From positions 1 through 64,000 of the forward strand of contig CAZWHW010000006.1 in the NCBI GenBank assembly GCA_964633815.1: DNA of 64,000 nt, read 5' to 3'. The position numbers and the translations under genes were made by a program. Below, one piece after another: positions 45,897 through 55,305 of this stretch (position 1 is the first letter of the stretch; each line of letters begins with the position of its first letter). The DNA is from CALKZN01 sp964633815 (GTDB lineage: Bacteria; Pseudomonadota; Gammaproteobacteria; Arenicellales; Arenicellaceae). A model generated the notes under the pieces. The model saw only the letters and a program-made list of their open reading frames with translations. It made no database searches and was not told the DNA's origin.

Positions 45897-46607
45897 ATGA
45901 GTATAGCTTCTAGTCAAACGATTCAACTTTTTCTAACAGAAGCCGATCAATGTTCGTATTTAAGTGATCGACAACAACGCATGTTACTGGTTGATCCAAG
46001 TCACCCTCTAGATAATAGCCTAGCTACCTATTTTTCTAACCATGGTTTTAGGCGTAGTGGCAATATGACTTATCGTCCAAAATGTGATTTATGCCAGCAA
46101 TGTGTTTCAGTTCGAGTTCCCGCTATCCATTTCTCTCCAAGCAAAAGCCAACGCCGTATCATTCGAAAAAACAAAGATATTTCTGTAGCTATGGAACCAT
46201 TGGAAAATGCTCTAGATTACTTTCAACTATATTACGAATATCAAAAAAGCCGCCACCCAGACGGATCAATGTGTGACTCATCTGAAGAAAAATATCTCAA
46301 CTTTATCCAAAGTGACTTCACGGATAGCGCGCTAGTCGTTAGACGAATGGGTAATATTGTCATTAGTGTCACTATTGTTGATTTATTTCATGATGGCGTT
46401 TCATTGCTTTACACATTCTTCAATACCGACTTTTCTGATCTAAGCCCAGGAAAAGCGTCCGTAATTGATATCATTAGTTACTGCCAAAACCAAGGTCTTG
46501 CATACATCTACCTTGGTTTTTGGATCAAAGACTCACCAAAAATGAGTTATAAAACTCAATTCCAACCTATCGAAGGCTATTTCAATGGCGAATGGAAAAT
46601 GTTGTGA
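45897..46607 (+). CDS. bpt: aspartate/glutamate leucyltransferase (Bpt/Ate family)
   Basis: A 236-residue enzyme adding Leu to N-terminal Asp/Glu. The N-terminal Cys motif GNMTYRPKCDLCQQCVSVRVP and C-terminal YIYLGFWIKDSPKMSYKTQFQPIEGY are diagnostic. It follows aat by 67 bases and precedes infA, a conserved order. Confidence 0.94.
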   Translation: MSIASSQTIQLFLTEADQCSYLSDRQQRMLLVDPSHPLDNSLATYFSNHGFRRSGNMTYRPKCDLCQQCVSVRVPAIHFSPSKSQRRIIRKNKDISVAMEPLENALDYFQLYYEYQKSRHPDGSMCDSSEEKYLNFIQSDFTDSALVVRRMGNIVISVTIVDLFHDGVSLLYTFFNTDFSDLSPGKASVIDIISYCQNQGLAYIYLGFWIKDSPKMSYKTQFQPIEGYFNGEWKML

Positions 46608-46874
46608 TCATTTTAGTCTAGCTTTCTTTTTTTAATTCTTGCATACAACGTAACACGCCATCGGTGCTTTCCGACCGGAATAAACTCCTTCGGCAACTCT
46701 ACTTTTTAGACTACTAAATAAAAATAATAGGATCAAAAAAGTTTATTCTAAAAGGCATGATACGTATTATCCTATTATTCAACCAAGAATTGGAGAAAAT
46801 TACTAATTGGGTCTTTACCCACCTTCATGCATAGTGCATGATACGGCGCTTGAACAACTATTAATCTATATTTC

Positions 46875-47099
46875 GTGGCTAAAGAAGAAAGTATTGAAAT
46901 GGAAGGCGTTGTTATTGACGCATTACCCAACACACAATTCAAAGTTGAATTAGAAAACGGTCATGTTGTGCATGCGCACATCTCTGGCAAAATGCGTAAG
47001 CACTATATTCGTATTTTACGTGGCGATAAAGTAACCGTTGAACTAACACCTTATGACTTAACTAAAGGTCGTATCACTTATCGCAGCCGCGAGCAATAA
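46875..47099 (+). CDS. infA: translation initiation factor IF-1
   Basis: A 74-residue OB-fold factor nearly identical in pattern to E. coli IF-1 (IEMEGVVIDALPNTQFKVELENGHVV, HISGKMRKHYIRIL, GDKVTVELTPYDLTKGRI). It starts with GTG; no ATG lies in a suitable place and no clear ribosome site is seen. The 267-base gap upstream holds a small hairpin (TCATGCA at 46825-46831, TGCATGA at 46835-46841) and nothing else I recognise. Confidence 0.95.
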   Translation: MAKEESIEMEGVVIDALPNTQFKVELENGHVVHAHISGKMRKHYIRILRGDKVTVELTPYDLTKGRITYRSREQ

Positions 47100-47123
47100 A
47101 CTTTTGTTTTATTAAAGTTTTTG

Positions 47124-47146
47124 AAGCGTCATTTTTGACGCTTTTT
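47124..47146 (+). terminator. intrinsic terminator of infA
   Basis: AAGCGTCA and TGACGCTT form a tight stem with a four-base loop, followed by a T-run, 25 bases after the infA stop. Confidence 0.85.
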
Positions 47147-47174
47147 TGTTAGTCGTAGATAAGGGAAACCCATC

Positions 47175-48191
47175 ATGCCGCAATCATTTGAACAATTTAA
47201 AGATCAACTTGTACTAGTCTCAGGCAGCACAGGCTTTACAGGCCGTGAAGTGACAAAAAAATTAGTCGCTGCAGGCGCCAATGTCCGTGCAATTGTCAGA
47301 CCTAGCTCCAAACTAGATGACCTAGAAAATTTAGATATAACATGGTTTAAAGGTGACGTATTTGATGCGGATCTAGTCAAGCAAGCTGCCTCTGATGTCA
47401 ATTATATCTTTCACATGGCAGCCGCTTTCCGTGAAGTTAAAGCAGATGATGCAGGTTATGCTCGTGTTCATGTTGAAAGCACTCAATTGTTAGCCAAAGA
47501 AGTATTAGGTAAACCTGAATTCAAATGCTTTGTGCATGTTTCCACTGTTGGCGTACACGGTCACATTGAAATTGATCGAGCTGATGAAGACTACCGTTAT
47601 GCTCCAGGTGATGGTTACCAGCGCACTAAACTTGATGGCGAACTCTGGATTCGAGAGTTTAGCGATAAAAACAATCTGCCCTATAGTGTCATCCGCCCAG
47701 GTCCAATTTATGGGCCAGGTGACATGCGCTTATTAAAAGTTTTCAAGATGGCTGCCAGTGGCTACTTGCCAATTCTTGGCAAAGGCAAATGTATTTATCA
47801 TCTTGTGCATGTTGATGATCTAAGTAATACAATTCTACTCGCAGGCATCACACCAGAAGCACGTTCAGAAGTGCTTATTTCAGCCTGTGATGATCCTATT
47901 CCTTTGGAAGAAATGTGCGCAATCATTGCTGATAAAATTGGCAAGAAAGCACCAAAAACCATTCGCTTACCAATCTTGCCATTTTATATAGCATCAGACA
48001 TCTGCAAACTGATTTGCACACCGTTAGACATTTCTCCACCGATCTATCGCCGGCGAGTAGATTTTTACACCAAAGACCGAAAGTTTGATAACAGCAAAAT
48101 CAAGCGTGTTCTAGACTATGACTTCAAGTTCAACAATAATCTTGGATTAGAAGATACGGCTAATTGGTATGTTAATCAAGGTTTGCTCTAG
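47175..48191 (+). CDS. extended SDR NAD(P)-dependent epimerase/reductase
   Basis: A 338-residue Rossmann enzyme of the extended short-chain dehydrogenase family. The nucleotide loop is VSGSTGFTGREV (TGxxGxxG type), catalytic YxxxK is in YQRTKLDGE, and RPGPIYGPGDMRLLKVF and HLVHVDDLSNTILLA are typical of the NAD-dependent epimerase / 3-beta-HSD-like group. An AGGGAAA ribosome site precedes the ATG. Substrate unknown. Confidence 0.88.
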   Translation: MPQSFEQFKDQLVLVSGSTGFTGREVTKKLVAAGANVRAIVRPSSKLDDLENLDITWFKGDVFDADLVKQAASDVNYIFHMAAAFREVKADDAGYARVHVESTQLLAKEVLGKPEFKCFVHVSTVGVHGHIEIDRADEDYRYAPGDGYQRTKLDGELWIREFSDKNNLPYSVIRPGPIYGPGDMRLLKVFKMAASGYLPILGKGKCIYHLVHVDDLSNTILLAGITPEARSEVLISACDDPIPLEEMCAIIADKIGKKAPKTIRLPILPFYIASDICKLICTPLDISPPIYRRRVDFYTKDRKFDNSKIKRVLDYDFKFNNNLGLEDTANWYVNQGLL

Positions 48192-48222
48192 TCAGTTAAT
48201 GTTGGCTGATACTAATCTATAT

Positions 48223-48708
48223 TCAATTTAATTTTTTCTTATTCAAATCAGTTACTGGCAATACATAAGTATCAATACCTTCTTCAGCCAAATCTTCAAT
48301 TTCCTCATTCGTAGCATTACCACGAATACCTCGATGATCTTTTTCACCATAATGCATTTTACGAACCTCATCTGAAAACTGATCACCAACATCTTCAAAA
48401 TTTTTCTCAACAATTTCTCGAAGCACACTCATTTGTTCTTCTGAGCTATTAAAATGCATTGCTGCTGACTGCTCTTGCTTATCACCTGAAGAATCAGCTT
48501 CTTTTATTTTTTCTGGCTGTTGAGAAGGAATTTGATTACTTTTCTTGCCCGCAATGGCTAATTTGCTTGGCTTTAATTTAACTTCAGAATTATCGCACGC
48601 AGGACAACAAATAAGCCCTGCTGCTTGCTGAGCTTTGAAATCTTCATTGTCTTTAAACCAGCCTTCAAAGGTATGAAAATTGGCACAAACTAGATCATAA
48701 ATAACCAT
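48223..48708 (-). CDS. DUF1178 family protein
   Basis: A 161-residue protein with the family's N-terminal zinc-ribbon-like pattern (YDLVCANFHTFEGWFKDNEDFKAQQAAGLICCPACDN) and C-terminal RKMHYGEKDHRGIRGNATNEEIEDLAEEGID. The function is unknown. The spacer between the two parts is Ser/Glu-rich. It lies 44 bases downstream of typA in the same direction. Confidence 0.88.
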   Translation of the reverse strand: MVIYDLVCANFHTFEGWFKDNEDFKAQQAAGLICCPACDNSEVKLKPSKLAIAGKKSNQIPSQQPEKIKEADSSGDKQEQSAAMHFNSSEEQMSVLREIVEKNFEDVGDQFSDEVRKMHYGEKDHRGIRGNATNEEIEDLAEEGIDTYVLPVTDLNKKKLN

Positions 48709-48752
48709 AAAATCTCAAATCAAATAATTTAATACAAAAATAAGAACGATAA

Positions 48753-50573
48753 CTAATCTTCTTTATTTTTAGCACGAGAAGCTTGTTTGCGTTGGTGTTC
48801 AAGCAAGAAACGTTTACGTACACGAATATTATCCGGCGTAATTTCCACCAATTCATCATCGTCAATAAATTCTAATGCAGCTTCTAGACTCATTTTCAAC
48901 GCAGGCACTAATGCAATTGCATCATCTTTGCCTGAAGCACGCACATTGGTAAGTTGTTTACCTTTCAATGGATTAACGGTCAAATCATTGTCTCGTGTGT
49001 GAATACCAACTACCTGACCTTCATACACTGTTTCACCATGTTCGACCATAATTTTGCCGCGTTCTTGCAAGTTAAATAAAGCAAAACCTAACGCTTTACC
49101 CTGACCATTAGAAATTAACACACCATTTTTACGTTGACCAAACGATTTATTTTTCTTCGGACCATAATGATCAAAAACGTGATAAATCAAACCATTACCC
49201 GACGTTAGTGATAAAAATTCCGTTTGGAAACCAATCAAGCCACGCGATGGAATAATAAAATCCATACGAACTCGGCCTTTACTATCAGGTGTCATATCCG
49301 TTAAATCAGCACCTCTCTCTTGCAATGCTTGCATTGCCGCACCTTGGAAGTCTTCTGGCACATCAACCGTAAGCGTTTCATAAGGCTCATGTGTCACGCC
49401 ATCAACTTCTTTAAAAATTACTTGTGGACGAGAAACAGCCAATTCAAAGCCTTCTCGGCGCATTGTCTCAATCAAAACAGATAAATGTAGCTCACCACGT
49501 CCAGAAACCAAAAACTTCTCAGGGTCAGCAGTATCTTCAACTCGCAATGCAACATTGTGAATCAATTCTTGATCCAAACGTTCACGAATTTGTCGTGAGG
49601 TTAAAAACTTGCCTTCTTGACCAGCCAGAGGTGAAGTATTGACCTGAAAAGTCATGCTCACCGTTGGTTCATCAACTGTCAGTGCTGGCAAGGCTTCGAC
49701 CGCATCACGATCACATAAAGTATCAGAAATATGTAATGTTTCTAAACCCGTAATTGCAACGATATCACCAGCTTCAGCAGTTTCTACTTCAATACGTTCT
49801 AAGCCTTTAAAACCAAAAATTTGCAAGATTCGCCCATTTCGAGTATGACCTTCTGCATCAATCACTGTCACTGGATAATTAGGCTTAACAGTACCGCCTT
49901 TAATACGCCCAATACCAATTACACCAGTATAGCTAGAGTAATCCAGCTGAGAAATTTGCATTTGGAATGGTTTATCTTGATCAACTGGAGGTGCAGGTAC
50001 ATGTTCGACAACTGCCTCAAATAATGCCTCCATATTATCTGTTGGCTGTTCATAATCCATGGTTGCCCAACCATTTAATGCTGAAGCATACACCACAGGG
50101 AAATCAAGCTGCTCGTCAGTAGCGCCTAATGTATCAAACAAATCAAAAATTTGGTCAATCACCCAGTCAGGTCTAGCACCAGGTCGATCAATTTTATTAA
50201 CAACAACGATCGGTTTTAAATTGTGCGCAAAAGCTTTTTGAGTAACAAAGCGCGTTTGTGGCATTGGGCCATCAACTGCATCAACTAATAACAGCACTGA
50301 ATCAACCATTGACATAATACGCTCTACTTCACCACCAAAATCGGCGTGCCCAGGCGTATCAACAATATTAATACGGTAATCTTGCCATTTAATTGCAGTT
50401 GGCTTAGCTAAAATAGTGATCCCACGTTCTTTCTCTAGATCGTTGCTGTCCATTACTCTCTCTTGAAGTTCAGCACGCTCATCAAATGTACCAGACTGTT
50501 GCAATAATTGATCAACTAAAGTGGTTTTTCCATGATCAACGTGAGCAATGATGGCAATATTTCGTAATTTCAT
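48753..50573 (-). CDS. typA: ribosome-associated GTPase TypA/BipA
   Basis: A 606-residue translational GTPase from the ATG at 50573, where the protein begins MKLRNIAIIAHVDHGKTTLVDQLL like all TypA; an upstream in-frame start at 50663 only adds unrelated sequence. G1 AHVDHGKT, G2 RGITI, G3 DTPGHADFGGEV, G4 NKID, G5 SALNG. The C-terminal KGKQLTNVRASGKDDAIAL is specific to TypA, which assists ribosome assembly under stress and cold. Confidence 0.95.
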   Translation of the reverse strand: MKLRNIAIIAHVDHGKTTLVDQLLQQSGTFDERAELQERVMDSNDLEKERGITILAKPTAIKWQDYRINIVDTPGHADFGGEVERIMSMVDSVLLLVDAVDGPMPQTRFVTQKAFAHNLKPIVVVNKIDRPGARPDWVIDQIFDLFDTLGATDEQLDFPVVYASALNGWATMDYEQPTDNMEALFEAVVEHVPAPPVDQDKPFQMQISQLDYSSYTGVIGIGRIKGGTVKPNYPVTVIDAEGHTRNGRILQIFGFKGLERIEVETAEAGDIVAITGLETLHISDTLCDRDAVEALPALTVDEPTVSMTFQVNTSPLAGQEGKFLTSRQIRERLDQELIHNVALRVEDTADPEKFLVSGRGELHLSVLIETMRREGFELAVSRPQVIFKEVDGVTHEPYETLTVDVPEDFQGAAMQALQERGADLTDMTPDSKGRVRMDFIIPSRGLIGFQTEFLSLTSGNGLIYHVFDHYGPKKNKSFGQRKNGVLISNGQGKALGFALFNLQERGKIMVEHGETVYEGQVVGIHTRDNDLTVNPLKGKQLTNVRASGKDDAIALVPALKMSLEAALEFIDDDELVEITPDNIRVRKRFLLEHQRKQASRAKNKED

Positions 50574-50791
50574 AATTGATATTTTCCGCGAAACTTTTAA
50601 GTAAAATAACAAGCTAACAATTTTGAGCTTTTTGGCGCAATTAACGCGCGCGCAACATAGCAATCTCTAGAACAGCAATCAAGCAAAGTCATGCAAATAA
50701 ATGAGCTTTCTTCAGTATTTGATCAATTATTAATTTAGCAATCATGGATAGATTTTTTTTTGAGGTTTAAGTCAATGTGAAAAATGACAAA

Positions 50792-50820
50792 TTGTGTTAG
50801 TTATGCTTATAGTTTTAATA
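50792..50820 (+). promoter_or_regulatory. possible promoter of the Mrp operon
   Basis: TTGTGT (50792-50797) and TTAATA (50815-50820) are separated by 17 bases, a moderate sigma-70 match 108 bases before the first antiporter gene. Nothing else is recognised in the 354-base gap except the hairpin below. Confidence 0.3.
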
Positions 50821-50853
50821 GGGAAATTCAGGTAATATCCGCTCATCAAAATT

Positions 50854-50884
50854 ATTGGTATGGATTTTCGTTACCAATTTTTTT
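50854..50884 (+). terminator. terminator-like hairpin in the Mrp operon leader
   Basis: ATTGGTA (50854-50860) and TACCAAT (50872-50878) form a seven-base stem with an 11-base loop, followed by seven T, ending 44 bases before the first antiporter gene. As a leader terminator it could control the operon by attenuation. The stem is AT-rich and may be weak. Confidence 0.45.
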
Positions 50885-50927
50885 AGGCTAAAACGAAATC
50901 TGAATTTAAATTAAATACTTCCATATT

Positions 50928-51464
50928 ATGTCGAAACATATTATTTATCTGATAATCATACTGTCAGCGTTTTGGCTTTTACTTTCTGGTTACTACTATA
51001 AAATCAACCTGCTTATTTTAGGTGTTTTATCTATTGCCTTAGTCATCTATTTATCATTGCGAATGCGGGTTCATGTCCATAAAAGTCAACCGCTCTACTT
51101 CCCGATTTCATCTATCCTTCGTTATTGGTGTTGGTTGTTTATTGAAATATTCAAATCGAATATCGCTGTAGCCAAAATGATTATTAACCCTAAATTACCT
51201 ATCAAACCAAAGCTGAAAATTGTCTATTCTAAACACGAAAGTGAAATTGGTCGGGTAATCTATGCTAATTCAATCACCTTAACGCCAGGCACGGTTGCAA
51301 TGAATGTGTCATTAAATAAAGGCATCACTGTCCATGCATTGCACCATGACAGCATTGTTGAACTAGAAGCAGGCGAAATGCATGACCGTGTCACGCAAGT
51401 CGAAAAAAAGTTCTTTACTGATTCAAAACAAAAAGACACAGTTGGCACGGAGAATAAGCAATGA
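50928..51464 (+). CDS. mrpE: Mrp-type cation/proton antiporter subunit E
   Basis: A 178-residue membrane protein with two N-terminal spans and the subunit E core (LFIEIFKSNIAVAKMIINPKLPIKPKLKIV; RVIYANSITLTPGTVAMNV; ITVHALHHDSI). First gene of the Mrp operon. Its stop overlaps the next start (ATGA). Confidence 0.9.
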   Translation: MSKHIIYLIIILSAFWLLLSGYYYKINLLILGVLSIALVIYLSLRMRVHVHKSQPLYFPISSILRYWCWLFIEIFKSNIAVAKMIINPKLPIKPKLKIVYSKHESEIGRVIYANSITLTPGTVAMNVSLNKGITVHALHHDSIVELEAGEMHDRVTQVEKKFFTDSKQKDTVGTENKQ

Positions 51465-51748
51465 TTTTTGTCGCAATGACCCTTGCGCTGTTAGTCGCTA
51501 TTGCCCTTGTACTAGTACGGGCAATATTAGGCCCAACAATTTATGACCGATTGTTAGCAGTGAACTCTATTGGCACAAAAATCGTCTTACTGATCCCTGT
51601 CTATGGCTTCCTTACTGGGCGCCCTGACTTTATTGATATTGCGCTAGCATATGCGCTGATCAACTTTATTGGCACAATTGCCGTTTTAAAATATTTTGAA
51701 TATGGTCCATTGAGTAGTTCTATATATCAAAATGAGGACGAAACATGA
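51461..51748 (+). CDS. mrpF: Mrp antiporter subunit F
   Basis: A 95-residue, three-span subunit with VRAILGPTIYDRLLAVNSIGTK and FIDIALAYALINFIGTIAVLKYFE, typical of MrpF/PhaF. Overlaps both neighbours by four bases. Confidence 0.92.
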   Translation: MIFVAMTLALLVAIALVLVRAILGPTIYDRLLAVNSIGTKIVLLIPVYGFLTGRPDFIDIALAYALINFIGTIAVLKYFEYGPLSSSIYQNEDET

Positions 51749-52155
51749 GTGCCGAAGTGTTTCATTTAATCATTAGCACTGTAATAGGGTTTCTAGCTAT
51801 TGGTGGAATATTTTTTACAGTAGTTGGTGCTATTGGTATGCATCGGATGCCTGATGTGTATTCCCGAATCCATGCTAGCAGTATTATTGAGACTGGCGGC
51901 GCTTCATTAATGATGGCAAGCTTATGTGTCTATGGCTTATACATTGGCGAAGGAATGGCAGTCATCAAAATTTTACTAACCTATTTCTTTATTTTATTCA
52001 CAGGGCCAACTGCATCACATGCTGTTGCTAAAATGGCATTAATGAGTCAAAAAACTCCTGTCGACAAAAATGACAATCCCGTAGTGCACAAAGATTTATT
52101 AGACACGAATCAACGTCAATATACTGAACGTGCGAAACAATTAGAGGACAAATAA
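51745..52155 (+). CDS. mrpG: Mrp antiporter subunit G
   Basis: A 136-residue, three-span subunit with FFTVVGAIGMHRMPDVYSRIHASSI and LTYFFILFTGPTASHAVAKMAL, the MrpG/PhaG signatures. It has a charged C-terminal tail of about 35 residues. Confidence 0.92.
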   Translation: MSAEVFHLIISTVIGFLAIGGIFFTVVGAIGMHRMPDVYSRIHASSIIETGGASLMMASLCVYGLYIGEGMAVIKILLTYFFILFTGPTASHAVAKMALMSQKTPVDKNDNPVVHKDLLDTNQRQYTERAKQLEDK

Positions 52156-52164
52156 AGGTCGTTC

Positions 52165-52896
52165 ATGTTAGATATTCAATTCAGTTCAGCCTTGATTGAG
52201 CAAATCACAATAATGAGCTTATTAAGCTTTTTAGTAGTTATTGTATTTGCAATTATCTGGTTAAAAGATTTATTTGCTGCAGTCATTCTCCTTGGAATCT
52301 ACAGTTTAGCTGCTGCGGCCATTTTTGTTGTCATGGATGCTGTTGATGTCGCTTTCACTGAAGCCGCTGTTGGTGCAGGAATCTCTACAATCTTGCTATT
52401 AGGTGCATTATCGCTAACCAAACATGAACAAAAACCACAAAGTAATAATAATCCAGTAGCGATAATTATCGTGCTATTTACTGGTGGTCTTTTAATTTAT
52501 GGCACTGTTGATCTACCCTTCTATGGCTCTGCTGCTTCAGCAGTCAATACACACCCAGACATTGCTAGTCGCTTTATTTTTCAATCAGAATCTGAAATTG
52601 GTGTCCCCAACATAGTAACCTCTGTTTTAGCCAGTTATCGAGGCTATGACACACTCGGTGAAACTGCTGTAGTGTTTACCGCTGCTGTGGCGGTTTTAGC
52701 ATTAATTGGCCTTAGACGAATTTATCGCAATGATGATGAGCAAGATTTTGGCGACAATAAAACAGCAGAACAAAAGGACGAGACTGACATCAAATTTCGC
52801 GCTGATGGCACAATTAAAACCAAATATAAAGACGCCAATCAAACAGCTTTAAACGCCGCCAGAGAAAATACTAAAGATGGAGAAATTGCCTCATGA
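52165..52896 (+). CDS. Mrp/MbhD-type subunit (DUF4040), equivalent to the MrpA C-terminal part
   Basis: A 243-residue protein. An N-terminal MbhD/DUF4040 three-span domain (LKDLFAAVILLGIYSLAAAAIFVVMDAVDVAFTEAAVGAGISTILLLGAL) carries the conserved acidic membrane residues. A MbhE-like second part (TSVLASYRGYDTLGETAVVFTAAVAVLALIGLRRI) follows, then a polar tail of about 60 residues. In classical Mrp these domains are fused to MrpA; here they are separate. Confidence 0.88.
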   Translation: MLDIQFSSALIEQITIMSLLSFLVVIVFAIIWLKDLFAAVILLGIYSLAAAAIFVVMDAVDVAFTEAAVGAGISTILLLGALSLTKHEQKPQSNNNPVAIIIVLFTGGLLIYGTVDLPFYGSAASAVNTHPDIASRFIFQSESEIGVPNIVTSVLASYRGYDTLGETAVVFTAAVAVLALIGLRRIYRNDDEQDFGDNKTAEQKDETDIKFRADGTIKTKYKDANQTALNAARENTKDGEIAS

Positions 52897-53324
52897 TGCA
52901 ATCTCACAAACAGCAACATGAAGTATTACAGCTTATCTCTAAGTTGCTTATTCCGTTCATCCTATTATTTGCTCTTTATGTTCAATTTCATGGTGACTAT
53001 GGCCCCGGTGGAGGTTTTCAGGCTGGAGTGATTTTTGCAGCAGCATTCATCCTGCATGGTATTGTTTTTGGGGTCAATAACACGAGAAAAGTATTGCCCG
53101 CATCGATACTTAAAACAGGCATGTCTCTCGGCGTATTACTTTACGCAGGTACTGGTGTAGTGAGCATGTTTTTAGGAGCAAATTTTCTCGACTACAATGT
53201 ATTGGCAAGTAACCCTTTGTCTGGACAACACTGGGGCATCTTTGCTGTCGAACTAGGTGTTGGTCTCACTGTTACCTGCGTGATGATCATCATGTTTTAT
53301 AGCTTTTCTCTTAAGGTTCGCTAA
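52893..53324 (+). CDS. mrpB: Mrp antiporter subunit B
   Basis: A 143-residue, four-span subunit with LIPFILLFALYVQFHGDYGPGGGFQAGVIFAAAFIL, the hallmark of MrpB/MbhF, and GIFAVELGVGLTVTCVMIIMFYSF. Overlaps the preceding gene by four bases. Confidence 0.92.
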   Translation: MMQSHKQQHEVLQLISKLLIPFILLFALYVQFHGDYGPGGGFQAGVIFAAAFILHGIVFGVNNTRKVLPASILKTGMSLGVLLYAGTGVVSMFLGANFLDYNVLASNPLSGQHWGIFAVELGVGLTVTCVMIIMFYSFSLKVR

Positions 53325-53337
53325 CGAAATATTTAAC

Positions 53338-53760
53338 ATGACTACGATTATCGCCTCCTTTAACTACTGGATTGTCATCATAATAATGATGATGGGACTC
53401 TATATCATGATTGCTCGTGACAATTTAGTAAAAAAACTACTAGGCCTGAGCATTTTTCAAACCGCTATTTTTTATTTTTATATCAGCCTTGGCAAGATCA
53501 CAGGTGGTTCAGCACCTATACTCGATCCAGATATTACAACTTATTCCAACCCCTTGCCTCACGTTTTAATCCTGACTGCAATTGTGGTTGGTGTCGCAAC
53601 AACTGCCGTCGGGCTAGCTTTAATCATTCGTATTTACGATAACACTGGTAGCATTGAAGAAGATGATATTCGTCAATTGGAATACAGCTTGATTCAAGAA
53701 ATTGAAGATCAAGCTAATGCCTCAGAAGATGATCAACAAGAAACCAATAAGCCGAAATAA
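53338..53760 (+). CDS. mrpC: Mrp antiporter subunit C (NuoK-like)
   Basis: A 140-residue, three-span subunit homologous to NuoK, with MMGLYIMIARDNLVKKLLGLSIFQTAIFYFYISLG and LPHVLILTAIVVGVATTAVGLALIIRIY. An acidic C-terminal tail is present. Confidence 0.92.
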   Translation: MTTIIASFNYWIVIIIMMMGLYIMIARDNLVKKLLGLSIFQTAIFYFYISLGKITGGSAPILDPDITTYSNPLPHVLILTAIVVGVATTAVGLALIIRIYDNTGSIEEDDIRQLEYSLIQEIEDQANASEDDQQETNKPK

Positions 53761-53763
53761 ATC

Positions 53764-55305
53764 ATGTTGAAATCTATCAATGAACTCTCTGTTATAGAGC
53801 AAGTGATGCATCACCTGCCAGCAATTATTATTGTCTTGCCATTAATGGCGGCTCCTATTTGCGTTATTTTCCGCAATCGCGTGCTAGCTTGGTCAATATC
53901 CGTAATCATTAGCTGTCTATGCGCCATCATCGCAACCATTTTATTAATACAAGTCCAAGATGGCTCAGTTATTCATTATCATTTAGGTGGCTGGAGTGCT
54001 CCTAGTGGTATTGAATACTATATTGATACTACCAATGCTTTGGTTTTGCTTCTGGTTGCTAGCATCAGTGCCATTACTGCTATCTATAGCTTTCCAAGTG
54101 TTGCCCAAGAAATAGCTAAACAAAAACATTATCTTTTCTACACTGCATGGCTATTATGCTTAACTGGCTTAATGGGCATAACCATCACTGGTGATGCTTT
54201 CAATGTATTCGTCTTTTTAGAAATTTCATCCCTATCCACTTATTTGATGGTGGCTTTAGGTCGCGAACGTCCACATTCTTTCATGGCAGCCTTCCGATAT
54301 TTGATCATGGGCAGTGTTGGTGCCTCATTTATTCTGATCGGAATTGGATTTTTATACGCATCGACTGGTTCATTGAATATGCAAGATTTGGCATGGAGAA
54401 TTTCCGAAAGCAATGATTCTCGAACTGTCGTGGTAGCATTTGCATTCCTAACCGTGGGAATATTAATCAAAGCGGCAGTGTTCCCAGTGCATAACTGGCT
54501 GCCCAACGCCTATCAATATGCACCCTCTGCAGTCAGCTCATTTCTGTCTGGAACTGCTACCAAAGTATCGCTCTATGTTCTAATTAGGTTTATGTTCAAT
54601 GTGTTTGGTGCTGATTATAGTTTCAGTGATAAGCTGCTCAGCAATGTGCTACTGCCTATGGCTATCATTGGCTTTCTAGTCATGTCAGTTGTCGCTATCT
54701 TCCAAACTGACATTCGCCGCATGCTAGCGTATTCAAGTATCGCCCAAGTTGGCTATATCCTATCTGGCATTGCTATGGCGAATCAAGCAGGATTATCAGC
54801 CGCGCTAATCCATATTGTGAATCATGGCTTGATCAAATCTGCATTATTTATGGCCACTGGTTGTATCATTTATCGGTTGGGTTCTGCCCATATCTTGTCA
54901 ATGAGGCAATTAATCAAACAAATGCCAATCACCACTACAGCCTTTGCTGTTGGCGGCATTAGTTTGGTTGGCATGCCATTAACTGCAGGCTTTATTAGCA
55001 AGTGGAACATTATTTCCGCTTCTCTAAGCAATGGCTGGTGGTGGCTAGCGATTTTGATCTTAATCAGTTCAGTATTAGCCGTGATTTATATCGGCAGAAT
55101 TATTCAAATGACTTGTTTTTCACCGAAAACAATCACGTCTGATAACTTAGACCACACTACAAACCACACAAATGAAGCACCAACGCTTATGTGGGCAAGC
55201 ACTTGGGTATTATTATTGGCATCACTGTATTTGGGTTTAAATAGTGAAGGGTTTGTTGGTTTAACTCAAGATGCAGCCAATCAAATTCTCGGAGGGATAA
55301 AATAA
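53764..55305 (+). CDS. mrpD: Mrp antiporter large subunit D (first copy)
   Basis: A 513-residue, about 14-span NuoN/MrpD-like proton channel subunit. The functional glutamate of TM5 is in VFLEISSLST and the TM7 lysine in ILIKAAVFPVHNWLPNAY; the following TM8 lysine is in GTATKVSLYV. Its stop overlaps the next start. Confidence 0.9.
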   Translation: MLKSINELSVIEQVMHHLPAIIIVLPLMAAPICVIFRNRVLAWSISVIISCLCAIIATILLIQVQDGSVIHYHLGGWSAPSGIEYYIDTTNALVLLLVASISAITAIYSFPSVAQEIAKQKHYLFYTAWLLCLTGLMGITITGDAFNVFVFLEISSLSTYLMVALGRERPHSFMAAFRYLIMGSVGASFILIGIGFLYASTGSLNMQDLAWRISESNDSRTVVVAFAFLTVGILIKAAVFPVHNWLPNAYQYAPSAVSSFLSGTATKVSLYVLIRFMFNVFGADYSFSDKLLSNVLLPMAIIGFLVMSVVAIFQTDIRRMLAYSSIAQVGYILSGIAMANQAGLSAALIHIVNHGLIKSALFMATGCIIYRLGSAHILSMRQLIKQMPITTTAFAVGGISLVGMPLTAGFISKWNIISASLSNGWWWLAILILISSVLAVIYIGRIIQMTCFSPKTITSDNLDHTTNHTNEAPTLMWASTWVLLLASLYLGLNSEGFVGLTQDAANQILGGIK

